Shown here: positions 51,077-59,655 of the stretch, piece after piece
Layout of the letters: every line of letters starts with the position of its first letter
Numbering within the stretch: the stretch's first letter is position 1
NCBI RefSeq assembly: GCF_015704865.1
Contig: NZ_JADQTO010000013.1
Span: 154,360 to 218,359 of the forward strand
From: Actinoplanes aureus
GTDB lineage: Bacteria; Actinomycetota; Actinomycetes; Mycobacteriales; Micromonosporaceae
Reading direction: 5' to 3'
DNA length: 64,000 nt
Position numbers and translations under genes: made by a program
The notes under the pieces: model-generated
What the model was told of the DNA's origin: nothing
The model's database searches: none
What the model saw: the letters and a program-made list of their open reading frames with translations, nothing else

Positions 51077-52915
51077 TCAGTCGCAGTGCTCGAACGGGCT
51101 CGCGTAGGTCGCTGTGCCCACCGCGCCGCCCCATTTGACGCACGTCGCCTTCGCCGTAGCGCTGATCGGACCGGCGTAGTACGCGAACGAACCGCTGTCG
51201 GTAACCCGGGACTTGCCCTTGACCTCAAGATATGCGGTCGTCGCCGTCTTCTTGCCGACCGAAACCGTCTTGAGCGTGACCACGCAGTTCTTGCCGCTGC
51301 TCGCCTGGTACAGCAGGTGGACCCGGCCCTTCACGACGCCGGACGCCTTCAGCGGCGCCGAGTCGATCACCGTATAGCCGCTGCCGCACACCTGCGTCGC
51401 GGTGTACGGCTGAGTCGGCTCCGGCGCGGCAGGCGTCGTCGTGGTCGGCGCGGTCGTGGGCGTGCCGCTCGGCGTTGTCGTCGTCCCCGGGCCGGGTGTC
51501 GCCGGCGTGGTCGCCGGATCGGTGGGCGCCGACGTCGTGCCCGGGTGGGCCGGGCTGTCGCCAGTGCCGGCCGGTGACGAGGCCGGCGCCGGACCGTTCG
51601 GCTTGGCGGGCTTGCCGCCCTTGGACTTCGTGGGCTCGGTGACGGCCACCTCCTCCTTCGCCGCCACGTCCTCCCCTTGAGCGGGCGGCTGCTGGACCTG
51701 TGCCTGGCCGCCGGAGCCGGACTGGCTGGCCAGGACGACGCCGGTGCCGCCCAACGCGAGAACGACGGCGCCCGCTACGACCGCCAGCAGCTTCTTACGG
51801 CGGCGATCCCCGCCCGGCGCCGGCACAGCCGGCGCCTGCACAGCACCGGAAGCCGCCGCGCCGGGAACGGGCGCGGCGGCTCGATAGCCCGGCTGGCCGG
51901 GTGCGGCGGCGCCGTATGCGGGTGCGCTCGGCTGGACCGGAGCGGCGCTGCCGAAAGTCTGGCCAGGAGTGCCGCTGCCGTAGGTCTGGCCAGGAGTGGC
52001 GCTGCCGTAGGTCTGGCCAGGAGTGGCGCTGCCGTAAGTCTGGGCAGGAGCGGCGCTGCCGTAGGCGCGGGCCACCGCCCCACCCGGCTGGGCAGCGACC
52101 GCGCGGGCCGCCTCGGCCAGCGCGGCCGCGCTCGGGAAACGCTGCCCGGGCTCGCGCGCGAGAGCCCGCAACACCACGGCGCCGGCCGCCGCCGGGATGT
52201 CCGCGGGCAGCACCGGCGGCTGTCCGTGGATCAGTTGCGCGAGCACGGCCAACGGGTTGTCGCCGACGTACGGCGGCCGCCCGGCCAGGCAGCTGAACGC
52301 GACCGCGCCCAGGGCGTACACGTCGGTGGCGGCCGACACCGGCTTGCCCTCGGCCTGTTCGGGCGCCATGTAGTGCGCCGACCCCATCACCACGTTGGTG
52401 CTGGTGATGCTGGTGATCCCGGCCGACCGGGCCACCCCGAAGTCGACGAGCACGATCGCACCGGCCGGGCGGACCAGCAGGTTGCTCGGCTTCACGTCGC
52501 GGTGGATGATCCCGGCCTCGTGGGCGGCCTGCAACGCCTCGGCGACCTGCGCGACGATCGTCATGGTCTCGGCGACCCCGAGCCGGCCGGTCTGCTGAAT
52601 CCGTTTCGTCAGCGGCGTTCCCTCGATGTACTCCATCACCAGGAAGTCGAACCGGTCGTCGCCGGCCATCGCGTTCTCGCCGTAGTCGTAGACCTGCACG
52701 ATCCCGGGGTGGCGCAGCGCGGCCATCATCCGCGCCTCGGTGCGGAACCGGGTGATGAACTCCTGGTCGGCCATCAACGCCGGGAGCAGCACCTTGACCG
52801 CGACCTCACGGTGCAGCAGCAGGTCGGAGCCGCGCCACACCTCGCCCATGCCCCCGGCCGCGATCCGTTGCGTCAGCTGGTAACGGCCGTTGAGAACGAT
52901 CCCCGGGGAAAGCAC
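51077..52915 (-). CDS. Membrane-anchored Ser/Thr protein kinase (PknB type)
   Basis: The 612-residue protein has a kinase domain (about 10-270) with Lys41, HRD at 138-140, DFG at 158-160 and APEQ. A Gly/Ala/Pro linker with five 9-residue repeats (284-328) follows, then a membrane helix (about 375-397). The outside has a Thr/Pro-rich stalk and a C-terminal domain of about 90 residues with Cys residues. It lacks PASTA repeats, so its ligand differs from PknB proper. GTG 52915 lies seven bases after TAACAT, suggesting a leaderless message. It sits between the hsa and fadE operons with no evident steroid role. Confidence 0.9.
   Translation of the reverse strand: MLSPGIVLNGRYQLTQRIAAGGMGEVWRGSDLLLHREVAVKVLLPALMADQEFITRFRTEARMMAALRHPGIVQVYDYGENAMAGDDRFDFLVMEYIEGTPLTKRIQQTGRLGVAETMTIVAQVAEALQAAHEAGIIHRDVKPSNLLVRPAGAIVLVDFGVARSAGITSITSTNVVMGSAHYMAPEQAEGKPVSAATDVYALGAVAFSCLAGRPPYVGDNPLAVLAQLIHGQPPVLPADIPAAAGAVVLRALAREPGQRFPSAAALAEAARAVAAQPGGAVARAYGSAAPAQTYGSATPGQTYGSATPGQTYGSGTPGQTFGSAAPVQPSAPAYGAAAPGQPGYRAAAPVPGAAASGAVQAPAVPAPGGDRRRKKLLAVVAGAVVLALGGTGVVLASQSGSGGQAQVQQPPAQGEDVAAKEEVAVTEPTKSKGGKPAKPNGPAPASSPAGTGDSPAHPGTTSAPTDPATTPATPGPGTTTTPSGTPTTAPTTTTPAAPEPTQPYTATQVCGSGYTVIDSAPLKASGVVKGRVHLLYQASSGKNCVVTLKTVSVGKKTATTAYLEVKGKSRVTDSGSFAYYAGPISATAKATCVKWGGAVGTATYASPFEHCD
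51932..52066. repeat. 27-bp tandem repeat in the kinase linker
   Basis: Five 27-bp units encode AYGSAAPAQ, TYGSATPGQ twice, TYGSGTPGQ and TFGSAAPVQ in the cytoplasmic linker before the membrane helix. The middle units are nearly identical in DNA, suggesting recent copy-number change. Confidence 0.85.
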
Positions 52916-52961
52916 CGGATCATGTTAGACGGCGGGCGTCGATGTGCCTGCCCGTGATCCA

Positions 52962-53987
52962 TCAGGCGAGACCCGCGGCGGACGCCAGGCGCTCGACGTG
53001 CTGGGCGGGGGAGCCGAACAGCTGGGCGGAGGCGTACGCGCGGCGGAAGTAGAGATGCGCGTCGTGTTCCCAGGTGATGGCGAGCCCGCCGTGCATCTGA
53101 ACCATCTCCGCGGCGACCGCTTGGAAAGTCTCGGAGCAGCAGACCTTCGCCACCGAGGCCAACCGGTACGCCTCCGGTGCGCCGGCGACGAGCGCTTCGG
53201 CGGCGGTCCAGGAGGCGGAACGGGCGGCCTCCAGGCGTACGTGTGCCTCGGCGAGCCGGTGCTGCAGAACCTGGAACGAGCCGATCGGCCGGCCGAACTG
53301 GTGGCGGGTCTTCGCGTACTCGATGGTCAGCTCGAGCGCGCCGGAGGCGGCACCGACCTGCTCCGCGCTGAGCGCGACGCAGCCGATGTCCCACAGCGAA
53401 GCCTGCGGTTTCCCGCTCAGCCGGCGGCCGGCCGCGCCGTCCAGCCGCACCGTGCCCAGCCGGCGGGTCAGGTCCAGCGACTCCTCCGGATGCCGGACGG
53501 TCGCCGCCGCGTCCACCTCCCACAGCGAGCCGGCGGCGGCCACGATCAGCACATCCGCCACCCCGGCGTCCGGCACGTGCCGGACCTCGCCGCTGAGCCG
53601 ATCACCGTCGACCGAGAAGGTGGGGGAGCCCGTCGCGAAGGCGACCGTGGCGATCAGATCGCCGGCGCAGATGCCCGGCAGCAGCCGGACGCAGGCTTCC
53701 TCGTCGCCGGATCGCAGCAGTGCCTGACCGGCCAGCAGCGCGCCGAGCATCGGTGCCGGGGTCAGCCGGCGGCCGAGTTCCTCCAGCACCACGTGGGTTT
53801 CGAGCAGGCCGGCGCCGGCTCCGCCGTACGGTTGCGGCACCGCCAGCCCGGCGACCCCGATCTCCTTGCAGAGGCGTGCCCACAGCCCCGCGTCGTAGCC
53901 GGCCGGCGTCCCGATCGCCGCGCGCGTGGGATAGCCGGCCAGCAGGCCCCGGACCGCTTCGCGCAGTGCCTCCCGTTCCTCGGTCAC
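52962..53987 (-). CDS. fadE33: Acyl-CoA dehydrogenase FadE33-like
   Basis: This 341-residue dehydrogenase is the last gene of the fadD3-echA-fadE31-fadE32-fadE33 operon, the order found in the mycobacterial KstR2 regulon for ring C/D (HIP) breakdown. It has GLAVPQPYGGAGAGLLETHVVLEELGRR and YAKTRHQFGRPIGSFQVLQHRLAEAHV plus QMHGGLAITWEHDAH. In such short pairs one subunit usually carries the catalytic base; which one cannot be judged here. GTG 53987 follows GAAGGAGG and overlaps the previous stop (GTGA). Confidence 0.85.
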   Translation of the reverse strand: MTEEREALREAVRGLLAGYPTRAAIGTPAGYDAGLWARLCKEIGVAGLAVPQPYGGAGAGLLETHVVLEELGRRLTPAPMLGALLAGQALLRSGDEEACVRLLPGICAGDLIATVAFATGSPTFSVDGDRLSGEVRHVPDAGVADVLIVAAAGSLWEVDAAATVRHPEESLDLTRRLGTVRLDGAAGRRLSGKPQASLWDIGCVALSAEQVGAASGALELTIEYAKTRHQFGRPIGSFQVLQHRLAEAHVRLEAARSASWTAAEALVAGAPEAYRLASVAKVCCSETFQAVAAEMVQMHGGLAITWEHDAHLYFRRAYASAQLFGSPAQHVERLASAAGLA

Positions 53988-54973
53988 GACCGTGCCTCCT
54001 TCGCCAGTTCCGCCATCACCCGGGCCCGGTGCTGCTCGGCGGTGCCCCAGGACAGGGTCAGCGCCCGCACCTTGGTCAGCCACCGGCCCAGCCCCTGCTC
54101 CCGGGTGTAGCCGATCGCTCCGTGCACCTGGAGGGCCGCGCGGGCCGCCCGGTGTGCCGCCTCCCCGCACGCCACCTTCGCCGCGGACACGTCCCGATCC
54201 CGCTGTCCGGGGTGGGCGGCGGCCGCGTGGAGCAGCGGGCGGGCGAACTCCAGACCGACGGCCACGTCCGCGAGCCGATGCTGGACGGCCTGGAACGATC
54301 CGATCGGGCGGCCGAACTGGGTGCGCTGTCGTGCGTACCCGATCGAGGTCTCCAGCAAGGCCCGCCCCGCTCCCAGCAGTTGCGCCGCGCAGACCAGCGC
54401 GCCCATGTTCATCGCCTGTGCGACGGCGCCGGCGGCGCCGGAGGCCAGCACCCCGGCGGGGGAGACCTCGGCAAGCGTCCGGCCGGCATCGATCGAGGGG
54501 TACGCCGAATCGGCCCGTCCCGCCCACACCGTGTCCGTCCCCGCCAGCAGGATCAGGTCGGCCACGTCCGGATCCGCGGCGAACGGAAGCCACGGCGGTG
54601 CCGCCAGCGTCGCCACCACCCGCCCGGCCGCGATCTCCGGCAGCCACTTGTCCGCCGGCCCGTCCCGACCGGCCGCCGCCAGCAGTGCCGGAACCGCGCC
54701 GATCGACTCCGCCACCGGTCCCGGCAGCGCGTGATGTCCCAGCTCCTCGGCCACCACCACGAGATCCGCCACCGTCCCGCCGAGGCCGCCCCACCGCTCG
54801 GGCACGATCAGCCCGGTCACGCCCAGGCCGGCCAGCCGGCTCCACATCGCCCGCCACGGCGCCACGTCGCCGTCCGCCCAGGCGGAGGCCACCCCCGGCA
54901 GGTCGGCGTCGGTCAGCAGTTCGTGCACCGCGGCCGCGTACCCCGCCTGGTCGGTGCTCGGGGCGAGTCTCAT
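53984..54973 (-). CDS. fadE32: Acyl-CoA dehydrogenase FadE32-like
   Basis: The 329-residue protein is a shortened acyl-CoA dehydrogenase subunit with GLGVTGLIVPERWGGLGGTVADLVVVAEELG and YARQRTQFGRPIGSFQAVQHRLADV, ending QVHGAIGYTREQGLGRWLTKVRAL. Such short subunits form heteromeric enzymes with a partner; its partner here is probably FadE31 or FadE33. ATG 54973 overlaps the fadE31 stop, and its own stop overlaps fadE33. The assignment rests on order and length (mycobacterial FadE32 is about 320). Confidence 0.83.
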   Translation of the reverse strand: MRLAPSTDQAGYAAAVHELLTDADLPGVASAWADGDVAPWRAMWSRLAGLGVTGLIVPERWGGLGGTVADLVVVAEELGHHALPGPVAESIGAVPALLAAAGRDGPADKWLPEIAAGRVVATLAAPPWLPFAADPDVADLILLAGTDTVWAGRADSAYPSIDAGRTLAEVSPAGVLASGAAGAVAQAMNMGALVCAAQLLGAGRALLETSIGYARQRTQFGRPIGSFQAVQHRLADVAVGLEFARPLLHAAAAHPGQRDRDVSAAKVACGEAAHRAARAALQVHGAIGYTREQGLGRWLTKVRALTLSWGTAEQHRARVMAELAKEARS

Positions 54974-56070
54974 CGCGGCAGCCCCAGCACGCGCCGCGCG
55001 AGGATGTCCCGCTGGATCTCGTTGGTGCCCGCATAGATCGGCCCGGCCAGGGCGAAGAGATACCCGGCCGTCCAGGCCGGATCGACCTCGGCGCGCGCCC
55101 CGAGCACGTCGAGCGCCGTCTCGTGCAGCGCGACGTCCAGCTCGGACCAGAACAGCTTGGTGGCGCTCGGCGGCACCGGCGCGTCGAGCGAGGCGTACGC
55201 CTGCATCCGGTACGCCCGGGCCCCGATCCACGCGTCCACCACCCGATCGCGCAGGGCGGGCCGAGGGTCGGACAGCCACAACGACACCAGGCGGTCCGCG
55301 GCCGCGGTGAATCGGCCCGGTCCACGCAGCGAGAGCCCCCGCTCATGACCTGCCGTGCTCATCGCCACCCGCCACCCGTCACCGGGCGCGCCGATCACGT
55401 CCTGATCCGGCACGAACACGTCGTCCAGAAAGATCTCCGCGAACCCCGCCGTCCCGTCCAGCTGCCGGATCGGCCGCACGCTCACCCCGTCCGCCCGCAG
55501 GTCGAACATCAGATACGTCAGCCCGCGGTGCCGCCCGGCCGCCGGATCACTGCGGAACAGCCCGAACGCCCGGTCCGCCACTGCGGCCCGCGAGCTCCAC
55601 GTCTTCTGCCCGCTGAGCCGCCAGCCGCCGTCGGTCCGGATCGCCCGGGACCGGATCGCGGCGAGGTCGCTGCCCGCCTCCGGCTCCGACCAGGCCTGCG
55701 CCCACACCTGGTCGGCGCGGGCCATCGGCGGCAGGACGCGGGCGCACTGCGCGGCGGTCCCGTGCGCCAGCAGGGTCGGCGCCAATAGGAACAGCCCGTT
55801 CTGCCCGATCCGCACCGGTGCTCCGGCGGCGTGGTACTCCTCGTCGAAGAGCAGCGCGTGCAGCGGTGGCGCGGCCCGTCCGCCGTACTCGACCGGCCAG
55901 GACACGGCCGCCAGTCCGGCCGCCGCCAGCCGGCGCTCCCAGTCGCGGTGCGCCGCGTCGCCCGCCGGCGTGTCCACGGACGGCAGAGGGGTCGCCGGCA
56001 GGTTCGATGCCAGCCAGTCGCGGACCTCGTCGCGGAAGCCGATCGCCGCCGCGTCCAGGTCCAGGTTCAC
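54970..56070 (-). CDS. fadE31: Acyl-CoA dehydrogenase FadE31-like
   Basis: The 366-residue flavoprotein has WPVEYGGRAAPPLHALLFDEEYHAAGAP, AQAWSEPEAGSDLAAIRSRAIR, LSGQKTWSSRAAVADRAF and the C-terminal GPIYAGTNEIQRDILARRVLGLPR. It is the full-length dehydrogenase of the FadE31/32/33 set in HIP-CoA breakdown. GTG 56070 overlaps the echA stop. The open frame upstream belongs to another reading of echA. Confidence 0.86.
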   Translation of the reverse strand: MNLDLDAAAIGFRDEVRDWLASNLPATPLPSVDTPAGDAAHRDWERRLAAAGLAAVSWPVEYGGRAAPPLHALLFDEEYHAAGAPVRIGQNGLFLLAPTLLAHGTAAQCARVLPPMARADQVWAQAWSEPEAGSDLAAIRSRAIRTDGGWRLSGQKTWSSRAAVADRAFGLFRSDPAAGRHRGLTYLMFDLRADGVSVRPIRQLDGTAGFAEIFLDDVFVPDQDVIGAPGDGWRVAMSTAGHERGLSLRGPGRFTAAADRLVSLWLSDPRPALRDRVVDAWIGARAYRMQAYASLDAPVPPSATKLFWSELDVALHETALDVLGARAEVDPAWTAGYLFALAGPIYAGTNEIQRDILARRVLGLPR

Positions 56071-56903
56071 TGCGCGGCCTTCCGCATGGCGGCCGCGTCC
56101 ATTCCGGCCAGCGGGTCCGCGCTGACCTCGGCGTTGTGCGCGTGCGCCACGTGGTGCAGGCCGAAGACGGCGTCCATGCCGGAGCGCATCCCCATCTGGT
56201 CCTCGCAGAGATTCACCGCCCGCTTCGCGAGCGCGAGACCGAACGGCGGCATGCCGGCGATCTTCTCGGCCAGTGCGAGGGTCGCGGTCTCCAGTTCGGC
56301 GCGCGGCACGACGCGATTCACCATCCCGATCTCGTACGCCCGAAGCGCCCCGAACCTCTCCCCGGTGAACAGCACCTCCTTGGCCATCCGGGGCCCCAGC
56401 ACCCAGGGGTGGGCGAAGTACTCCACGCCCGGAATGCCCATCCGCACCACCGGATCGGCGAAGAACGCGTCCTCGGCGGCGACGATCAGGTCGCAGGCCC
56501 AGGCGAGCATCAGGCCGCCCGCGATGCACGCGCCCTGCACCATCGCGACCGCCGGTTTCGGGATCTCCCGCCACCGCCGGCACATTCCCAGGTAGACCTC
56601 CATCTCCCGGGCGTACCGGCGGTCCGCGCCGGCTTTCTCGACGTGCGTCCACCACGTCACGGCCCGGCGCGGGAACTCGGTGTCCGCGTCCCGTTCCGGG
56701 GTGCCGATGTCGTGCCCGGCGGAGAAGTGCTCGCCCGCGCCGCCGAGCACGATCACCGCCACGTCGTCATCGTCGACGGCCCGGGTGATCGCGTCGTCCA
56801 GGGCGTACGTCATCGCTGAGTTCTGCGCGTTGCGGTACCGCGGCCGGTTCATCGTGACGAGCGCGACCGGGCCGCGCCGCTCGTACAGCACCACGTCGGT
56901 CAC
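56067..56903 (-). CDS. Enoyl-CoA hydratase/isomerase family protein
   Basis: The 278-residue crotonase-fold enzyme has AGEHFSAGHDIGTPE and VQGACIAGGLMLAWACDLIVAAEDAFFADPVVRMGIPGVEYFAHPW. The oxyanion loop and active-site helix are intact. It lies between fadD3 and fadE31; in the mycobacterial operon I recall no hydratase at this place, so it may be an actinoplanete-type addition. Its substrate is probably a HIP-derived enoyl-CoA. GTG 56903 overlaps the fadD3 stop. Confidence 0.87.
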   Translation of the reverse strand: MTDVVLYERRGPVALVTMNRPRYRNAQNSAMTYALDDAITRAVDDDDVAVIVLGGAGEHFSAGHDIGTPERDADTEFPRRAVTWWTHVEKAGADRRYAREMEVYLGMCRRWREIPKPAVAMVQGACIAGGLMLAWACDLIVAAEDAFFADPVVRMGIPGVEYFAHPWVLGPRMAKEVLFTGERFGALRAYEIGMVNRVVPRAELETATLALAEKIAGMPPFGLALAKRAVNLCEDQMGMRSGMDAVFGLHHVAHAHNAEVSADPLAGMDAAAMRKAAQ

Positions 56904-58435
56904 GGCACCGGTTCCTCCCGCAGCTGGTATTTGACGACCTTGCCGGAGGCGTTGTGCGGCAGCTCGCGCCGCATGACCACGCTGCGCGGAACCTTGTACC
57001 CGGCGAGCCGTTTCCGGCAGAACTCGATAACCTCGATGACCGAGACGCCGTGCCCGGGACGCGGAACCACGTACGCCCGGCCGACCTCGCCGAGCCGCCG
57101 GTCCGGCACGCCGAGCACCGCCGCCTCGGACACCCCGGTCATCTCGGCGAGGACCCGCTCCACCTCGGCCGGGTACACGTTGAACCCGCCACAGATGTAC
57201 ATGTCCTTGAGCCGGTCGGTGATGGTCAGGTTTCCGTGCTGGTCGAGCCGCCCCACGTCGCCGGTGTGCAGCCACCCGTCGCCGTCGATCGTCTCGGCCG
57301 TGGCCTTGGGGTCGTCCAGGTAGCCGAGCATCACGTTCGGCCCGCGCAACAGCACCTCGCCGTCGCTCTCACTGATCCGGACCTCCATCCCGGCCACCGC
57401 CCGCCCATTGGTGGACGCCACCGTCCGCACGTCGTCCTCCGGCCGGCACATCGTCGCCACCACGGCCTCGGTCAGCCCGTACGCCGTGAGCACCGTGCTG
57501 AACCCCAGCTCCTGTCGGATCCGCTCGATCAGCGCGGCCGGCACGATCGCCGCCCCGGTCACCGCGAGCCGCAGCGAGGAGAGGTCGTAGGCGTCGCGGG
57601 CGTGGTGGTCGAGCAGGCTGATGTAGAGGGTCGGCGCTCCCGGAAGGACCGTGATCGCCTCCGTGGCGATCACCTCCAGGGCCCGCCGCACGTCGAAGAC
57701 CGGCAGCGGCACCACGGTGGCCCCGCTCTGCAGGCAGGCCAGGATGCCCGCCTTGAGCCCGAAGCTGTGGAAGAACGGATTGACGACCAGGTAGCGGTCG
57801 GCGGGGGAGAGGCCCCCGACCTCCGCCCAGGCCGCGGCCACGCCCAGTGCCTGCCGGTGTGCGCTCATCGCGCCTTTGCTGCGCCCGGTCGTGCCCGAGG
57901 TGAACAGGATGTCGCTGACGTCGTCCGGCGAGACGGCGGCCGCCCGCGCGTCCGCGTCCGCCTCCGGCACCTCGTCGGCCCGGCGGAGGAAGGCCTGCCA
58001 GTCGCCGGTCTGATCAGTGCTGGCCGGCGCGGGCACGCCGACGACCAGCGGCGGCAGCGCCTCGCCGGTGGTGCGCAGCGCGGCCAGCCGGTCGGTGCCC
58101 AGGAACGGTTCGCTGACGACCAGGGCACGGGCTCCGCTGCGGCCGATCACATCGGCCGCCTCCACCCCGGTGTATCGCGTGTTGACCGGCACCAGCGTCG
58201 CTCCCGCGCAGCTCGCGCCGAGCGCCGCCAGCATCCAGTACGACGTGTTCGGCGCCCACACGGCCACCCGGTCGCCCGGATTGATTCCCGCCGATATGAA
58301 CGCCCGGGCCACGGTGCGGATCTCGGCATGCAGCTCGGCGAAGCTCCACCGCCCCACACCCGGTTCCACCAGCGCGGGCGCCGAACCGTGCCGCCCCGCT
58401 GCCTCCGCCACCGCCGCCGGGATGGTCGATTCCAT
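56900..58435 (-). CDS. fadD3: FadD3-like HIP-CoA ligase
   Basis: The 511-residue acyl-CoA synthetase activates the propionate side chain of HIP with ATP and CoA, starting ring C/D breakdown. It has P-loop ILFTSGTTGRSKGAM (177-190), TAYGLTE, TGDVGRLDQHGNLTITDRLKDMYICGGFNVYPAEVE and C-terminal Lys499 in NASGKVVKYQL. ATG 58435 has AGGAGG upstream; the frame is open to 58459 across the KstR2 box. Its place as first gene of the KstR2-type operon supports FadD3 over other FadD proteins. Confidence 0.9.
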   Translation of the reverse strand: MESTIPAAVAEAAGRHGSAPALVEPGVGRWSFAELHAEIRTVARAFISAGINPGDRVAVWAPNTSYWMLAALGASCAGATLVPVNTRYTGVEAADVIGRSGARALVVSEPFLGTDRLAALRTTGEALPPLVVGVPAPASTDQTGDWQAFLRRADEVPEADADARAAAVSPDDVSDILFTSGTTGRSKGAMSAHRQALGVAAAWAEVGGLSPADRYLVVNPFFHSFGLKAGILACLQSGATVVPLPVFDVRRALEVIATEAITVLPGAPTLYISLLDHHARDAYDLSSLRLAVTGAAIVPAALIERIRQELGFSTVLTAYGLTEAVVATMCRPEDDVRTVASTNGRAVAGMEVRISESDGEVLLRGPNVMLGYLDDPKATAETIDGDGWLHTGDVGRLDQHGNLTITDRLKDMYICGGFNVYPAEVERVLAEMTGVSEAAVLGVPDRRLGEVGRAYVVPRPGHGVSVIEVIEFCRKRLAGYKVPRSVVMRRELPHNASGKVVKYQLREEPVP

Positions 58436-58454
58436 CCGGGCCTCCTGATGGTTT

Positions 58455-58472
58455 ACCAAGCAAGTGCTTGGT
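58455..58472. promoter_or_regulatory. KstR2-type box (fadD3 / fadE30)
   Basis: ACCAAGCAAGTGCTTGGT is a perfect 8-2-8 palindrome, and the inner 14 bases match the KstR2 consensus AnCAAGnnCTTGnT. It lies between the divergent fadD3 and fadE30 operons. The kstR2 gene itself is not in the window. Confidence 0.92.
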
Positions 58473-58512
58473 CGGTAGGGTGAGCCTACGCGCGCTCCGG
58501 GAGGTGACGCCA

Positions 58513-59655
58513 GTGGACGACGAGGCGTTCCGGCGTGAGATCAGGGACTGGCTGGCCGCCAACATCACCGACGACGTGCGCGGTGCCGGCGGCCCCGGGC
58601 GAGAGAACGAGGCCTTCCCGCAACGGCTCGCCTTCGCCCGGCGGCTCGCCGCCGCCGGGTGGACCACGCTGGCCTGGCCGGTGGCGCACGGTGGGCGCGG
58701 CGCGTCGCTCGCGCAGCAGGTGATCTTCCATGAGGAGTACGCGAAAGCCGGCGCACCCAGCCGTGTCGACCACATCGGCACCACGATGGTCGGTCCCACC
58801 CTGATGGACCACGGCACTCCCGAGCAGCAGCGCCGTTTCCTGCCCGCCCTGGCCGCCGTCGACGAGCTCTGGTGCCAGGGCTACTCCGAGCCCGGCGCCG
58901 GCTCCGACCTGGCCGGCGTCACCACCCGGGCCCGTCTCGACGGCGACCGGTGGGTGCTCACCGGGCAGAAGGTGTGGACGTCGCTCGCCCACGTCGCCGA
59001 CTGGTGTTTCGTGCTCGCGCGTACCGAGCCGGTCCCGGACGGTGGCCCGCGCCACCGCGGCCTCTCCTACCTGCTGGTGCCGATGCGGCAGCCCGGCGTC
59101 ACGGTCCGCCCGATCCGGCAGCTCACCGGCGACAGCGAGTTCAACGAGGTCTTCTTCGACGAGGCGCGCACCGAGGCGGACCTGGTGGTCGGCCGCCCCG
59201 GCGACGGCTGGAAGGTCGCCATGGCCACCCTGGCGTACGAGCGGGGCGCCGCCACCGTCGGCCAGCAGATCGGCTTCCAGCGCGACCTCGACGACCTGGT
59301 GGCCCTGGCCCGGCGCACCGGAGCGGCGGCCGACCCGTTCCTGCGGGAGCGGCTGACCCGCGCCTGGATCGACCTGACCGTGCTGCGCTCGCACACGTTG
59401 CGCTCGCTGGCCGCCCCGCAAGTGCCGCCCGGCAACCCTTCGGTGGTCAAGCTGCTCTGGACCCGCTGGCGGCAGGGGCTGGGCGAGCTGGCGATGGACG
59501 TGGTCGCCGCGGGCGACGCCGGTGACGAGGCCGGCCGCTGGGAGCGGCTCTTCCTGTTCAGCCGGGCGGACACCATCTACGGCGGCTCCAACGAGATCCA
59601 GCGCGGCATCGTCGCCGAGCGGGTCCTGGGGCTGCCCCGCCAGAGGCGGCCGTGA
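58513..59655 (+). CDS. fadE30: FadE30-like acyl-CoA dehydrogenase
   Basis: The 380-residue flavoprotein has LAWPVAHGGRGASLAQQVIFHEEYAKAGAPSRVDHIGTTMVGPTL, CQGYSEPGAGSDLAGVTTRARLDG, LTGQKVWTSLAHVADW and RADTIYGGSNEIQRGIVAERVLGLPR. In the HIP pathway FadE30 desaturates the HIP-CoA propionyl side chain. GTG 58513 follows GGGAGG; the frame is open to 58468 inside the KstR2 box. It overlaps the next gene's earliest start by four bases (GTGA). Confidence 0.9.
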   Translation: MDDEAFRREIRDWLAANITDDVRGAGGPGRENEAFPQRLAFARRLAAAGWTTLAWPVAHGGRGASLAQQVIFHEEYAKAGAPSRVDHIGTTMVGPTLMDHGTPEQQRRFLPALAAVDELWCQGYSEPGAGSDLAGVTTRARLDGDRWVLTGQKVWTSLAHVADWCFVLARTEPVPDGGPRHRGLSYLLVPMRQPGVTVRPIRQLTGDSEFNEVFFDEARTEADLVVGRPGDGWKVAMATLAYERGAATVGQQIGFQRDLDDLVALARRTGAAADPFLRERLTRAWIDLTVLRSHTLRSLAAPQVPPGNPSVVKLLWTRWRQGLGELAMDVVAAGDAGDEAGRWERLFLFSRADTIYGGSNEIQRGIVAERVLGLPRQRRP

